NCBI GenBank assembly: GCA_046728115.1
Contig: JBKPDW010000228.1
Span: 1 to 10,861 of the forward strand
From: CAVSWN01 sp046728115
Lineage (GTDB): Bacteria > Acidobacteriota > Vicinamibacteria > Vicinamibacterales > CAVVIG01
DNA: 10,861 nt
Reading direction: 5' to 3'
The stretch's first letter is position 1. Each line of letters opens with the position of its first letter. Under the pieces are notes generated by a model. The model was not told where the DNA came from and did no database searches. It saw nothing but the letters and a program-made list of their open reading frames with translations. The position numbers and the translations under genes are program-made. Below are positions 1 to 6,924 of this stretch, in pieces.

Positions 1-1
1 G

Positions 2-1528
2 CTGAAGGCAGGCATCAGAGCCGCATCTCAGCGCGAGGCGTCCGTGGCCGAGGCGAAAGACGACGTCACGGGGACCGAGTGCGACGAGCTTCTCGACCGC
101 GCAATCGTCGACATTCGCAATCGCGGCCTTGCCGAAGCAGACGCACGGCTCGGTCGCGTGCGCGCGGAATGTCCGACGGAGGCAGGTCCCATTCGGGAAT
201 TGGCGGGTGTTCGATTCGCTGAGCGCCGCTGGAACGACGCCGCGGCGCTTGCCCGCGAGGCGCTGAAACTGGACGCGCACGACGCGTACGCTATCGACGT
301 CCTCGGGTCAAGTCTGTTCATGCTCGGCGATCCCGAGGGCGCGTTGCGCGCATGGAATCGCATCGGCAAACCGCAGTTCGACGCCGTGAACCTGCAGGGC
401 CTCCATCGTTCGCGCTACGAGTCGATTATGGATGCCATTGGCATGCCCCCGGAGGGCGTGCTGACAGCGGACGCTTTTGCGCTCGCTCGGCGTCGACTGA
501 GCGAACTGCCCGATCGTTCGGGCGCGACCATGCGTCTACACCCGGATGCCGACGGGTTCGCAGCCATTGACGCCACGATCGTCGAGCACGAAACGGCACC
601 GAGAGATGCGATCGGGTGGACAGCAGCGGGTCTGCGGGCGGCGGTCGATCGCGAGGCGACCGTCTCGTTGCCGGGATTCTCGGGACAGGGCGACCTGTGG
701 TCCGCAAGCTGGCGTTGGTGGCCTAACCGACCGCGTGCGGCATTCGAAGTCGCTGCGCCTCGACCCGCTGGACTACCGGGTATCTGGCGCGTGGGTGGAA
801 GTTGGGACGCCGAGACGTACGCAAACGGAGGCGGCGCAGCCGTTGTGACGCGTCAGACGCACGCGCACGGCGGTCTGGATGTTGGTGACTGGGCGACCCC
901 CAATCTGCGGTATTCGCTCGGAACAGGTCTCGATGTGTGGGATGGAACGCGAAAGGCCGCCTCGGTGAGCGGGGCGCTGGAGCGGCGTTTGTTTCGCGAT
1001 CGGCTGGCGATGATTGTCGATGCCGCGAAATGGATGCCACTGCAGGGCGGGACGGGATTCTCCGCGATCGGGGCGCGCGCAACAGCGCACTCGACGACAC
1101 CTCGTCACGACTGGGGCTATGGGGCGGCACTTGGGGTTCAGCGCGTCGGTGACGAAGCACCGCTCGACCTCTGGCCCGGAGCCGGAGACGGCCATGCACG
1201 CGCTCCGCTGCTTCGCGCTCATCCGCTCCTCGATGGCGGCATCATAGACACCTCAACCCGGTCGGCATTCGGGCGCTCGCTGATTTACGCGAACCTCGAT
1301 GCGCAACACTGGTTCGCACAGCCCTCGGTGCTGCGACTCGGACTCGGGGCGTTCATCGATGCCGCGCGATCGTCGCGCCGCATCAGCAACGGATCGGTCG
1401 GCCTCGTCGATGCCGGTTTTGGCCTGCGGGTGAAGCTGCCGGCCTCGGATCGCATCCTCCGCGTGGACCTCGCACATGGCCTCGCCGATCGCTCGATGGC
1501 ACTCACGGTCGGGTGGTTGGTGAAATAA
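2..1528 (+). CDS. TPR / POTRA-like / outer-membrane beta-barrel protein, 5'-truncated by window edge
   Basis: The reading frame is open to the left edge, so the true start lies outside. An internal GTG at 44 opens a 494-residue frame that is probably not the real start. Numbering from that GTG, residues about 11-109 are helical with TPR-like pairs (ERRWNDAAALAREALKLD, then a helix containing LFMLGDPEGALRAW). Residues about 113-183 resemble a POTRA domain: a GLHRSRY strand/turn, a PPEGVLTADAFALARRRL helix and a closing strand ending in IVEHE. From about 190 to the stop the sequence is made of alternating, Gly- and aromatic-rich strands typical of a beta barrel (SWRWWPNRPRAAFEVAAP; C-terminal LRVDLAHGL and a last strand ending GWLVK), reminiscent of the BamA/TamA (Omp85) superfamily. 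It is inferred to sit in the outer membrane with periplasmic TPR and POTRA parts. The transported or inserted substrate is unknown. The domain order is clear by eye; family membership is likely but unproven. Confidence 0.72.
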   Translation: MKAGIRAASQREASVAEAKDDVTGTECDELLDRAIVDIRNRGLAEADARLGRVRAECPTEAGPIRELAGVRFAERRWNDAAALAREALKLDAHDAYAIDVLGSSLFMLGDPEGALRAWNRIGKPQFDAVNLQGLHRSRYESIMDAIGMPPEGVLTADAFALARRRLSELPDRSGATMRLHPDADGFAAIDATIVEHETAPRDAIGWTAAGLRAAVDREATVSLPGFSGQGDLWSASWRWWPNRPRAAFEVAAPRPAGLPGIWRVGGSWDAETYANGGGAAVVTRQTHAHGGLDVGDWATPNLRYSLGTGLDVWDGTRKAASVSGALERRLFRDRLAMIVDAAKWMPLQGGTGFSAIGARATAHSTTPRHDWGYGAALGVQRVGDEAPLDLWPGAGDGHARAPLLRAHPLLDGGIIDTSTRSAFGRSLIYANLDAQHWFAQPSVLRLGLGAFIDAARSSRRISNGSVGLVDAGFGLRVKLPASDRILRVDLAHGLADRSMALTVGWLVK

Positions 1529-1757
1529 GAAGCGAGCGTCAATCCTTGTGCCTTGGACCGCCGGACCTTGGGCGGCCTGGGGCTTTGGTCCCTCTCAAAT
1601 TCCTGGTTCTGCGTGCATCAGGCGATGGCGCAGGAGCAGGGCCCTGGCACCGATCCGAAAACGCTTGGCCGCCCCAGGCCTTGTACCAACTCGGCATTTC
1701 ATGCACAATGCAGAGCATCCAGATTCACCTTTGCCAGTCCAACCCGTTCCTGGGGCA
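1529..1757. other. Intergenic region with CCTTG-type repeats and a 10-bp inverted repeat
   Basis: No convincing gene is seen here. CCTTGTG (1544-1550), CCTTGGA (1551-1557) and ACCTTGG (1565-1571) are imperfect direct repeats lying soon after the upstream stop codon. GGCCTGGGGC (1574-1583) is perfectly complementary to GCCCCAGGCC (1671-1680) across an 87-base gap. The frame of the downstream gene is open through here from a GTG at 1548, but the translated stretch is rich in Trp, Pro and Arg and looks non-coding. Confidence 0.5.
1681..1709 (+). promoter_or_regulatory. Possible sigma-70-type promoter for the pseudokinase gene
   Basis: TTGTAC at 1681-1686 and CACAAT at 1704-1709 are separated by exactly 17 bp. 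The -10-like element matches TATAAT at 4 of 6 positions and the -35-like element matches TTGACA at 3 of 6. A transcript starting near 1716 would exclude the in-frame ATG at 1701 and favour translation from 1758. Match quality is modest. Confidence 0.3.
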
Positions 1758-3935
1758 ATGACACGGCCGAGCCTGGCATTGGACTCGGCGACAGGTCCCG
1801 CCATATCGCGGCCAAGTGCCAGTTGGTACACGGAAGGGGCGTCGGACGGCGTCGGCGATCGGCTGTTGATGTTCGACAACAGCGACACGCCCTCGCTGGA
1901 GCTGCTGCGCTTTAGACCGGACCTGGCGAGTACGAAGGGCTTCGAAGACGCGCTGCGCGCGCGCGTCGGCGAGCTCGAAGCGTTCGTGCATCCCGCATTT
2001 CCACAGATTCGCGCGATTCAGCACCTGGACGACGGGGCGCTGGCGCTGGTGTCGACCTCGACGACCGGCAAACGGCTCGGCGAGGTCTTTCGCGTACCCC
2101 GCTCGCGCGGCGCTCATCCGGCTTTCGACGCCTGGCTGGTGCGCGACCTCACGACGGCGCTTGCCGATCTCCAGCGCCATGGTTCCGGCATCGCGCACGG
2201 CGCGGTGACACCCGAACGGATCGTCCTCACGCCCGATGGCCGCCTCGTCATCACGGAACACGTTCTGGGCGCCGCACTCGATCGATTGCGGCTTCCACTG
2301 AATCGGCTCTGGCGCGACTTCGGCATAATCGGCAACCCGAACGGCGGCGGCGCGTCCCGGCTCGATTGCCGAACCGACATCATCCAACTCGGTTGGATCG
2401 TGTTGTCGGTGTGTCTCGGCCGGCGACTGGCGCCCGTCGCGTATCTGGCGCACGTCGAAACGCTGCTGGACGAGTTCGTGAGGACGAACGGCTCCCGTTC
2501 GCCGGCGCTCGTTCCGGTGCTGCGCCGATGGCTCGAGCGCGCGCTTCAACTCGATCAACCGTTCGAATCGGCGATGCATGCGCAGGACGCGCTGTGCGAC
2601 TTGCGCGTCCGCGGCGGATCGCGCGCCGTCTTTCCCGGTCGTTACGCAACCGATCTGCCGTCGTTCTCCGAGGCGCCGCGACTGACGCCTCTTCCCGATG
2701 CGGAGCTGGCGGAGCCGATCGATCCGGAATCTTGGGCGAGGCTCGATCAGATGAACGTCGAACCGCTTGCGGTAAGCGGAGTGGTTCCGCCTGCGGTGAG
2801 CCGAGTCGCACCGCCCGCGGTGAACGAAATCGCACCGCTTGCGGTGAGCGGAGTCGCACCGCCTGCGGTGTGCGGAGTCGAACTGTCTGCGGTGAGTCTA
2901 GCCGAACCGCCTGTGGTAAGCAGAGTCGCACGGCCCCCGGTGAGCGGAGTCGATACGCATGGGGTGAGTCGAGTCGTGCCGCCGGGGAGCAGAGTCGAGC
3001 CGCCCGAGGCGAGCGAAGTCGAACTCCACCCGGCTGTGACGGAATTTCCGGATTTGGAGACATCGACCATGACCGCGGCTAGGAATTTCGTCGACGATGC
3101 GCGTCGTGACGGCAGACAGCGCGGTTTCGACCGGATCGAAGCGACTACGGTAGCGAGCAGCGCCGTCGATCGCTCCAGGGCCAGGCTTCTGAATTTGGCG
3201 TGGAGCCTTGCCGCAGTGCTCGCGTTCGTTGCCGGAATTGAAGGCGTCATCATCGGCCGCCTCGCCTTCGCACGCGCGCCCGTGGCATTGCCCGGCCTGC
3301 CGATCACGCTCGAGTCGGTCGAGGCCGGCGACACCGTGCTGGTAGACGGCCGGGAAGCAGGTGTTACGCCGCTGTCCATGACCCTCACGCCGGCGATGAA
3401 ATCGATTCGCATTCGAAGTCGTGCGCCGCTCCCGCCGAGTGAGCCGGCGCCATCACCCGTCGCCGCGGCGGTGAGTCCGGCTGATGCCGCCACTGCTGCA
3501 ACATTGGCGCAAGCACGCGCGCAGCGCGGCGGCATTCGTCTCACGACGCCAATCGAGCTGCAGGTCCTCGAGGGCGAACGCGTCCTCGGTTCCACGGCCG
3601 ACGGTCCAATCGTGACCACGGCGGGCCGGCACGAACTCGACTTCATCAACACGACGGTGGGATACAAGTCTCGCCAGATCGTGGACATCAAAGCCGGTCA
3701 GATCGTGAGGTTGACGATAACGCCGCCCAATGGCCGCGTCAGTGCGAACGCCGTGCCGTGGGCTCAGGTATGGATCGACGGAAATCAGATCGGTGAGACG
3801 CCGCTGGCGAATCTTCCGCTATCCGTTGGTGAGCATCAAGTCACCTTCCGACACCCGCAGTTCCCCGAGCAAACGCAGAAGTTCGTCGTGAAATCGGACG
3901 CGCTCACCCGAGTGAGCGCAACCTTTTCTCGCTAG
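1758..3935 (+). CDS. Membrane-anchored pseudokinase with octapeptide-repeat linker and C-terminal PEGA domains
   Basis: 725 residues from the ATG at 1758; in-frame starts at 1701 and 1548 exist but lie at or upstream of the possible promoter. Residues about 35-250 have protein-kinase-like layout. The catalytic-loop position reads HGAVTPERIVLTPDG (His147), where active kinases have HRDLKPEN, and is followed by TEH instead of DFG. TDIIQLGWIVLSV (from 206) matches the conserved kinase F-helix region. No clear VAIK lysine or glycine-rich loop is seen, so the domain is predicted catalytically dead. Residues 334-426 are an octapeptide repeat linker. One transmembrane helix spans about 477-504. Beyond it are three beta-rich modules: a PEGA domain (about 514-553, with VLVDGREAGVTPL), a PEGA-like module (about 592-658) and a PEGA domain (about 659-725, with VWIDGNQIGETPLANLPL). 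Topology is inferred as cytoplasmic pseudokinase and periplasmic PEGA modules. It may act as a scaffold or sensor; the ligand is unknown. Confidence 0.8.
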   Translation: MTRPSLALDSATGPAISRPSASWYTEGASDGVGDRLLMFDNSDTPSLELLRFRPDLASTKGFEDALRARVGELEAFVHPAFPQIRAIQHLDDGALALVSTSTTGKRLGEVFRVPRSRGAHPAFDAWLVRDLTTALADLQRHGSGIAHGAVTPERIVLTPDGRLVITEHVLGAALDRLRLPLNRLWRDFGIIGNPNGGGASRLDCRTDIIQLGWIVLSVCLGRRLAPVAYLAHVETLLDEFVRTNGSRSPALVPVLRRWLERALQLDQPFESAMHAQDALCDLRVRGGSRAVFPGRYATDLPSFSEAPRLTPLPDAELAEPIDPESWARLDQMNVEPLAVSGVVPPAVSRVAPPAVNEIAPLAVSGVAPPAVCGVELSAVSLAEPPVVSRVARPPVSGVDTHGVSRVVPPGSRVEPPEASEVELHPAVTEFPDLETSTMTAARNFVDDARRDGRQRGFDRIEATTVASSAVDRSRARLLNLAWSLAAVLAFVAGIEGVIIGRLAFARAPVALPGLPITLESVEAGDTVLVDGREAGVTPLSMTLTPAMKSIRIRSRAPLPPSEPAPSPVAAAVSPADAATAATLAQARAQRGGIRLTTPIELQVLEGERVLGSTADGPIVTTAGRHELDFINTTVGYKSRQIVDIKAGQIVRLTITPPNGRVSANAVPWAQVWIDGNQIGETPLANLPLSVGEHQVTFRHPQFPEQTQKFVVKSDALTRVSATFSR
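2757..3035 (+). repeat. 24-bp tandem repeat array (about 11 units) encoding an octapeptide linker
   Basis: A half unit at 2757-2771 is followed by units starting at 2772, 2796, 2820, 2844, 2868, 2892, 2916, 2940, 2964, 2985 and 3009. The unit from 2964 has lost one codon and the last is degraded and slightly longer. The best consensus resembles GTGAGCGGAGTCGCACCGCC plus TGCG, encoding V-S-G/R-V-x-P-P-A. Because 24 is a multiple of three, all frames stay open and long spurious ORFs arise on both strands. It forms a Pro/Val-rich flexible linker between the pseudokinase domain and the membrane helix. Confidence 0.9.
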
Positions 3936-3948
3936 CGCCAGCCCTTGG

Positions 3949-3968
3949 GCCTTGGTGCGCCTTGGTGC
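3949..3968. repeat. Perfect 10-bp tandem duplication in a convergent intergenic gap
   Basis: GCCTTGGTGC occurs twice back to back (3949-3958 and 3959-3968), preceded by CCCTTGGG at 3942-3949. It lies just after the pseudokinase stop and echoes the CCTTG(G) repeats at 1544-1571 upstream of the same gene. The rest of the gap between the convergent stops (3936-4026) shows no gene and no clear hairpin with a T-run. Confidence 0.7.
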
Positions 3969-4026
3969 CCTGTCCTTACCCAGGACCGACAGCCATTCCC
4001 GACAGCTACACCGATCCGAGGACGCT

Positions 4027-5217
4027 CTAGCCCCCAACGCCTGCCACCGGCCTCAAGGCTGGTTCTTTGGTGGCCGGCCGGTCGTGGTAGTGGGTCAGCG
4101 CCACGAAATCGTGGCGCGAGATGGGTGCCAGCGACGGTCCAGCCGCACACTCTTCTGGAATCACGAACGGGCGTCCGGCGCGCAGTGCCTGCACGATCGG
4201 CGTCTCGTAGAGATTGACGTTGGCCAGCCGATACACGCGACTGAACTGCTCGGCGTTACGAATCGCCGCGCTGCCGTCGACGATCGATCCCAGCTGCGCG
4301 TGCCCGACAACACCTTTCGCCGGCAGGAAGAATGCGATCCAATCGCCGGGCGAGCCAAGGTCCTGGAGCAGTTCGGACGGGCGAATCCCAAATACTCGGC
4401 GCTGCGCGACCATCGTGGCCAGCAGTTGGTCCGGACCTGCCACCTCGTTGCCAGTCATCGTCGCCACGAAAAATGCAGGCTCGTGACGATCGTCGAGGGC
4501 TGCAAGGATCGACATCGTGGACCCTTCGATCGCGGCGATGTTCGACGGCGGCCGATCGAGCAGATCGATGACGAAATCGAGTGCGAAGCCCGACTGGAGG
4601 AGCTTCACGACTTCTTCGTGACTCACGCGTTCGGCGCAGACTTGTATCACCAACGCCAGCAGCGAGCGGACTGAAATGATGCGGAGTGCGTTGCCGTATC
4701 GCGTCTCCGAGCCGACCATCTGCTCGAGCTTTATACGCCCCGGGTAGTGACGCGCCATCACGCAGAGTCCGACGCGCGGTTCAGTCTCGGCGCGTGGAAC
4801 ATCAACGGCAGACATGGCGCGTAAGAGGCCGTCCAATGTACAACCGCCGTTCTGATCGCTCCGCACCTCGAGCACCACCTCGATCAGTCCTCGCGAGCGC
4901 CAGTACCCGGCGACCGCGGCGTCTTCGGCGCGCGTGGACCGCTCGTAACCTGTCACCAGATGCATGTGGCGCTCGTACGTTCCAAACGTCGTGTCGAACC
5001 CCAAAAAGCGGCCGACGAAAACGATCAGATCCTGAAGCCCACGATGGCGCTGTTCGCCCACCGATCGCTGACACTCCTCCACGAGCGCCTTCGCCGCATG
5101 CGCATCGACAATGTGTTCGGTGAGGAATCGTCGAAACCGTTCCCGCGGCGTGTCGAACCCCGGTGCATCGTCGAGACGGCCCACCAGAGCCAGGAGTTCG
5201 TCGAGCGTGATGCTCAT
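4027..5217 (-). CDS. Predicted PD-(D/E)XK nuclease-like (degenerate) and EVE/PUA-like domain protein
   Basis: 396 residues from the ATG at 5217. This start overlaps the upstream stop as ATGA; the frame is open further upstream but that part is a shadow of the neighbouring gene. Residues about 40-190 resemble a restriction-endonuclease-like fold: a helix RHRGLQDLIVFVGRFLGF (57-74), then AGYWRSRGLIEVVLEVRS (103-120), then a strand RVGLCVMARHY and a late helix after RIISVRSLLALV. In active relatives I would expect an Asp at the position before GYWRS and E-x-K; here these read Ala and E-V-R. Residues about 245-378 resemble an EVE/PUA-like domain: PAFFVATMTGN, a VFGIRPSE segment, GDWIAFFLPAKGVVGHAQLG, and FSRVYRLANVNLYETPIV. 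EVE-family domains read modified nucleobases, and their combination with nuclease folds is known from modification-dependent restriction. The function here is inference. No transmembrane segment or signal peptide is seen. It is probably co-translated with the upstream membrane protein. Confidence 0.72.
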   Translation of the reverse strand: MSITLDELLALVGRLDDAPGFDTPRERFRRFLTEHIVDAHAAKALVEECQRSVGEQRHRGLQDLIVFVGRFLGFDTTFGTYERHMHLVTGYERSTRAEDAAVAGYWRSRGLIEVVLEVRSDQNGGCTLDGLLRAMSAVDVPRAETEPRVGLCVMARHYPGRIKLEQMVGSETRYGNALRIISVRSLLALVIQVCAERVSHEEVVKLLQSGFALDFVIDLLDRPPSNIAAIEGSTMSILAALDDRHEPAFFVATMTGNEVAGPDQLLATMVAQRRVFGIRPSELLQDLGSPGDWIAFFLPAKGVVGHAQLGSIVDGSAAIRNAEQFSRVYRLANVNLYETPIVQALRAGRPFVIPEECAAGPSLAPISRHDFVALTHYHDRPATKEPALRPVAGVGG

Positions 5218-6602
5218 TGCGCGCGGGCGAGAACGACCGTACCGGACGGCGCCCGGGCGCCCGGCGACGTTTCGAGCGTGACGCGGACGCCGACGACGGG
5301 GCGCGGGATGCTGTTCGGCGTTTCTGACGTTTCGGTCACACGACCAGCGGTATCGGGTGCGAAGGTGCCGGCGCTGACCGAAGTGTCGGGCGTCAGAAGC
5401 CAGATCTGATACGTCGCACCTGGTGGAGGAGGCGGCAGGCGCGATCCGCTGAATACCATCCCTCGCGATCGACTGAACAGCAGCTGCGCCCCGTAGCGAT
5501 TGTCGCCGTCGCCGCCGGTCAGGTTGAACCGCATCAGGTCCGGCGCCGCCAGGACGTCGCTTGTTATCTGCGCCTTCGATGCGGCGTCGCGCGCCTGTGC
5601 GATTTGCTGGGCGGCATCCCTTTTCGCGGCTTCGATCCGCGCGTCGGCAGCCAAGGCTATGTGCTCGGCGTTTTGCAGCGCCTCGGAAGCGCGCGCCGCG
5701 ACTGTGCCGGCCTGACGATAGAACGAGACCGCCAGTGCTCCCGCCGCCACGCCGCCCAGAGCAAGGGCAGTAACGGCCAGATACCACCACCGCCTGTCGG
5801 GGCGGGGCGCCGGCGCGTATGAGTGGCCGCGTTCGACCGGATCGCGACCGGCGCCGGATTCTGTCTCCGATTCGCCGTGGCGCCGGTTCTCGTGCGAGTC
5901 GAAGATGGTTCGCTCCCGCCCTTGTGCCGGACCCTCAGGCGTCGCCACGGTGTCGCCGTCGCCGCCCGCCGTCAGATGTCCACGCGCGGTGTCGCGTTCG
6001 CGGAGTTCCTGGTGCAGGCGTGTCACCTCGTCGAGCTGCCAGGGTCGTGCCGTCGCCCGCACGGCGGACGGGTCGACGCGATGGCGCAACTCAGCGACAG
6101 CCGCCCGAACGTCGCGCGAGAGTTCGTCCATGCGACGATGCAGATCACTTTCGAGCAGCGCCAGACGCGCTTCAGCCCGTTCGAGGCCGGTTTGCGCGGA
6201 ACCCGCAGTGGTCACGCAAATCTCGGTGAGGCTCTCGGCGTGCGCGCGCAGTTGGCGAGCGGGGTCCTCGTGGATGTGGCGCAGCGACGCCCATTCCCGC
6301 TCGATGGCGCGCTCGAGCGACTGGAACCGCCACGACGCATCGCGCTGGAGCCGCCCTTCGATGTCGTTCCAGCCGGTGAGCCGCGATTCGAGTTCGCCCA
6401 CCGCGTGCGCGTGACGCTCGCCGGTGGCCGTCCACTGCTTGAGGATGTCAGCGCACTGGTCGGTGAGCTGCGAGAACCGGCGCTCCATCGGCTCGAGGTG
6501 ATCCTGAGCGTTGCGCCACTGTTGCAGGGCCGTCGTCAGCCGCTCGATCTGAGTTTCGAGATCGGTCAGGCGATGTTCGACCCCCGGAGCCTGCGTATCC
6601 AT
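5214..6602 (-). CDS. Coiled-coil single-pass membrane protein with RskA-like (anti-sigma-K) C-terminal domain
   Basis: 462 residues from the ATG at 6602; no strong Shine-Dalgarno is visible. Residues about 8-210 are charged, Leu/Glu/Arg/Gln-rich helices with heptad character (for example LTDLETQIERLTTALQQW), predicted to be cytoplasmic coiled coil. Residues 211-270 are polar and low in structure. A transmembrane helix at about 273-295 (WYLAVTALALGGVAAGALAV) follows RPDRRWW. A second, Ala-rich coiled coil (296-345) leads to residues 349-462, which match the RskA C-terminal domain pattern: LLFSRSRGMVFSGSRLPPPP, GATYQIWLLTPDTSVSAGTF, and a closing VGVRVTLETSPGARAPSG. RskA proteins normally carry an N-terminal zinc-binding anti-sigma domain; no such Cys/His motif is present and no sigma factor gene is nearby, so an anti-sigma role is doubtful. 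The stop overlaps the start of the EVE-like gene, implying translational coupling. Confidence 0.82.
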   Translation of the reverse strand: MDTQAPGVEHRLTDLETQIERLTTALQQWRNAQDHLEPMERRFSQLTDQCADILKQWTATGERHAHAVGELESRLTGWNDIEGRLQRDASWRFQSLERAIEREWASLRHIHEDPARQLRAHAESLTEICVTTAGSAQTGLERAEARLALLESDLHRRMDELSRDVRAAVAELRHRVDPSAVRATARPWQLDEVTRLHQELRERDTARGHLTAGGDGDTVATPEGPAQGRERTIFDSHENRRHGESETESGAGRDPVERGHSYAPAPRPDRRWWYLAVTALALGGVAAGALAVSFYRQAGTVAARASEALQNAEHIALAADARIEAAKRDAAQQIAQARDAASKAQITSDVLAAPDLMRFNLTGGDGDNRYGAQLLFSRSRGMVFSGSRLPPPPPGATYQIWLLTPDTSVSAGTFAPDTAGRVTETSETPNSIPRPVVGVRVTLETSPGARAPSGTVVLARAQ

Positions 6603-6710
6603 CTATGTTGGACTGGTTCAGCGCGGATGATAGTACAAAACCGCGTCGAACGATCCTCGGTTTCGCAGCGGAATACAACTTTTTCACTCGCGCGATCGCT
6701 CGCTCGCCTC

Positions 6711-6739
6711 TTGTACTCTCCGTTCGAACGCGGTACGAT
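6711..6739 (+). promoter_or_regulatory. Possible sigma-70-type promoter upstream of the TonB_C gene
   Basis: TTGTAC (6711-6716) and TACGAT (6734-6739) are separated by 17 bp. TACGAT matches TATAAT at 4 of 6 positions. Transcription from about 6746 would give a leader of about 250 nt containing all four inverted repeats. Confidence 0.33.
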
Positions 6740-6763
6740 GCGGCAGCGGTTTGTCGAAACTCT

Positions 6764-6802
6764 CCACCACGGAGGCATAGGGCCCATTGTCCACGGTGGT
6801 GG
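6764..6802 (+). repeat. Inverted repeat (7-bp stem) in the leader region
   Basis: CCACCAC (6764-6770) pairs with GTGGTGG (6796-6802) around a 25-nt loop that itself contains the palindrome GGGCCC. It is short, so weak alone, but it is the first of four consecutive foldable elements. Confidence 0.35.
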
Positions 6803-6837
6803 CGAGTTGAGGCACACTTCGCAAACGCGCCCCGGGA

Positions 6838-6889
6838 GCCTTGACGGCCAAGAATCTTTGCAACTGAGTGAAATTTTCTCCGTCAAGGC
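6838..6889 (+). repeat. Inverted repeat with perfect 10-bp stem
   Basis: GCCTTGACGG (6838-6847) is perfectly complementary to CCGTCAAGGC (6880-6889) around a 32-nt, comparatively A/T-rich loop. There is no T-run after the stem, so it is not a classical intrinsic terminator. Confidence 0.6.
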
Positions 6890-6893
6890 GACT

Positions 6894-6912
6894 GCTCCGC
6901 CGGAGGCGGGGC
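6894..6912 (+). repeat. Short tight hairpin (8-bp stem, 3-nt loop)
   Basis: GCTCCGCC (6894-6901), loop GGA, GGCGGGGC (6905-6912), with one G:T wobble. It shares the CGGAGGCGG core with the next inverted repeat (copies at 6901-6909 and 6931-6939), suggesting related elements. Confidence 0.55.
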
Positions 6913-6924
6913 AAGAAACGTGGT

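Noticed and set aside
1574..1680. 10-bp inverted repeat as a terminator of the first gene
   Set aside because: The arms are 87 bases apart and no T-run follows, so terminator function is not supported.
1548..1757. Extension of the pseudokinase to GTG 1548 or ATG 1701
   Set aside because: The added residues are Trp/Pro/Arg-rich and overlap repeats and the possible promoter; the ATG at 1758 is preferred, although 1701 cannot be excluded.
2366..3082. Long + frame rich in RTACGERSRTACG-like repeats
   Set aside because: It is a frame-shifted reading of the 24-bp repeat array and flanks; a repeat length divisible by three keeps every frame open.
2747..3691. 314-codon minus-strand frame with Thr/Ser/Gly-rich repeats
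   Set aside because: It is antisense to the pseudokinase gene, whose domains are recognisable; the openness comes from the repeat phase and G+C-rich codon use.
5218..5790. N-terminal extension of the EVE-like protein frame upstream of 5217
   Set aside because: It is Arg/Gly-rich, low-quality sequence overlapping the RskA-domain coding region; the ATGA overlap gives a natural start at 5217.
6684..6914. 76-codon minus-strand frame with a protein-like stretch (VPQLATTVDNGPYASVVESF)
   Set aside because: It starts at a TTG without a Shine-Dalgarno, crosses the inverted repeats and has no recognisable domain. It could be a small gene or remnant; a homology search would decide.
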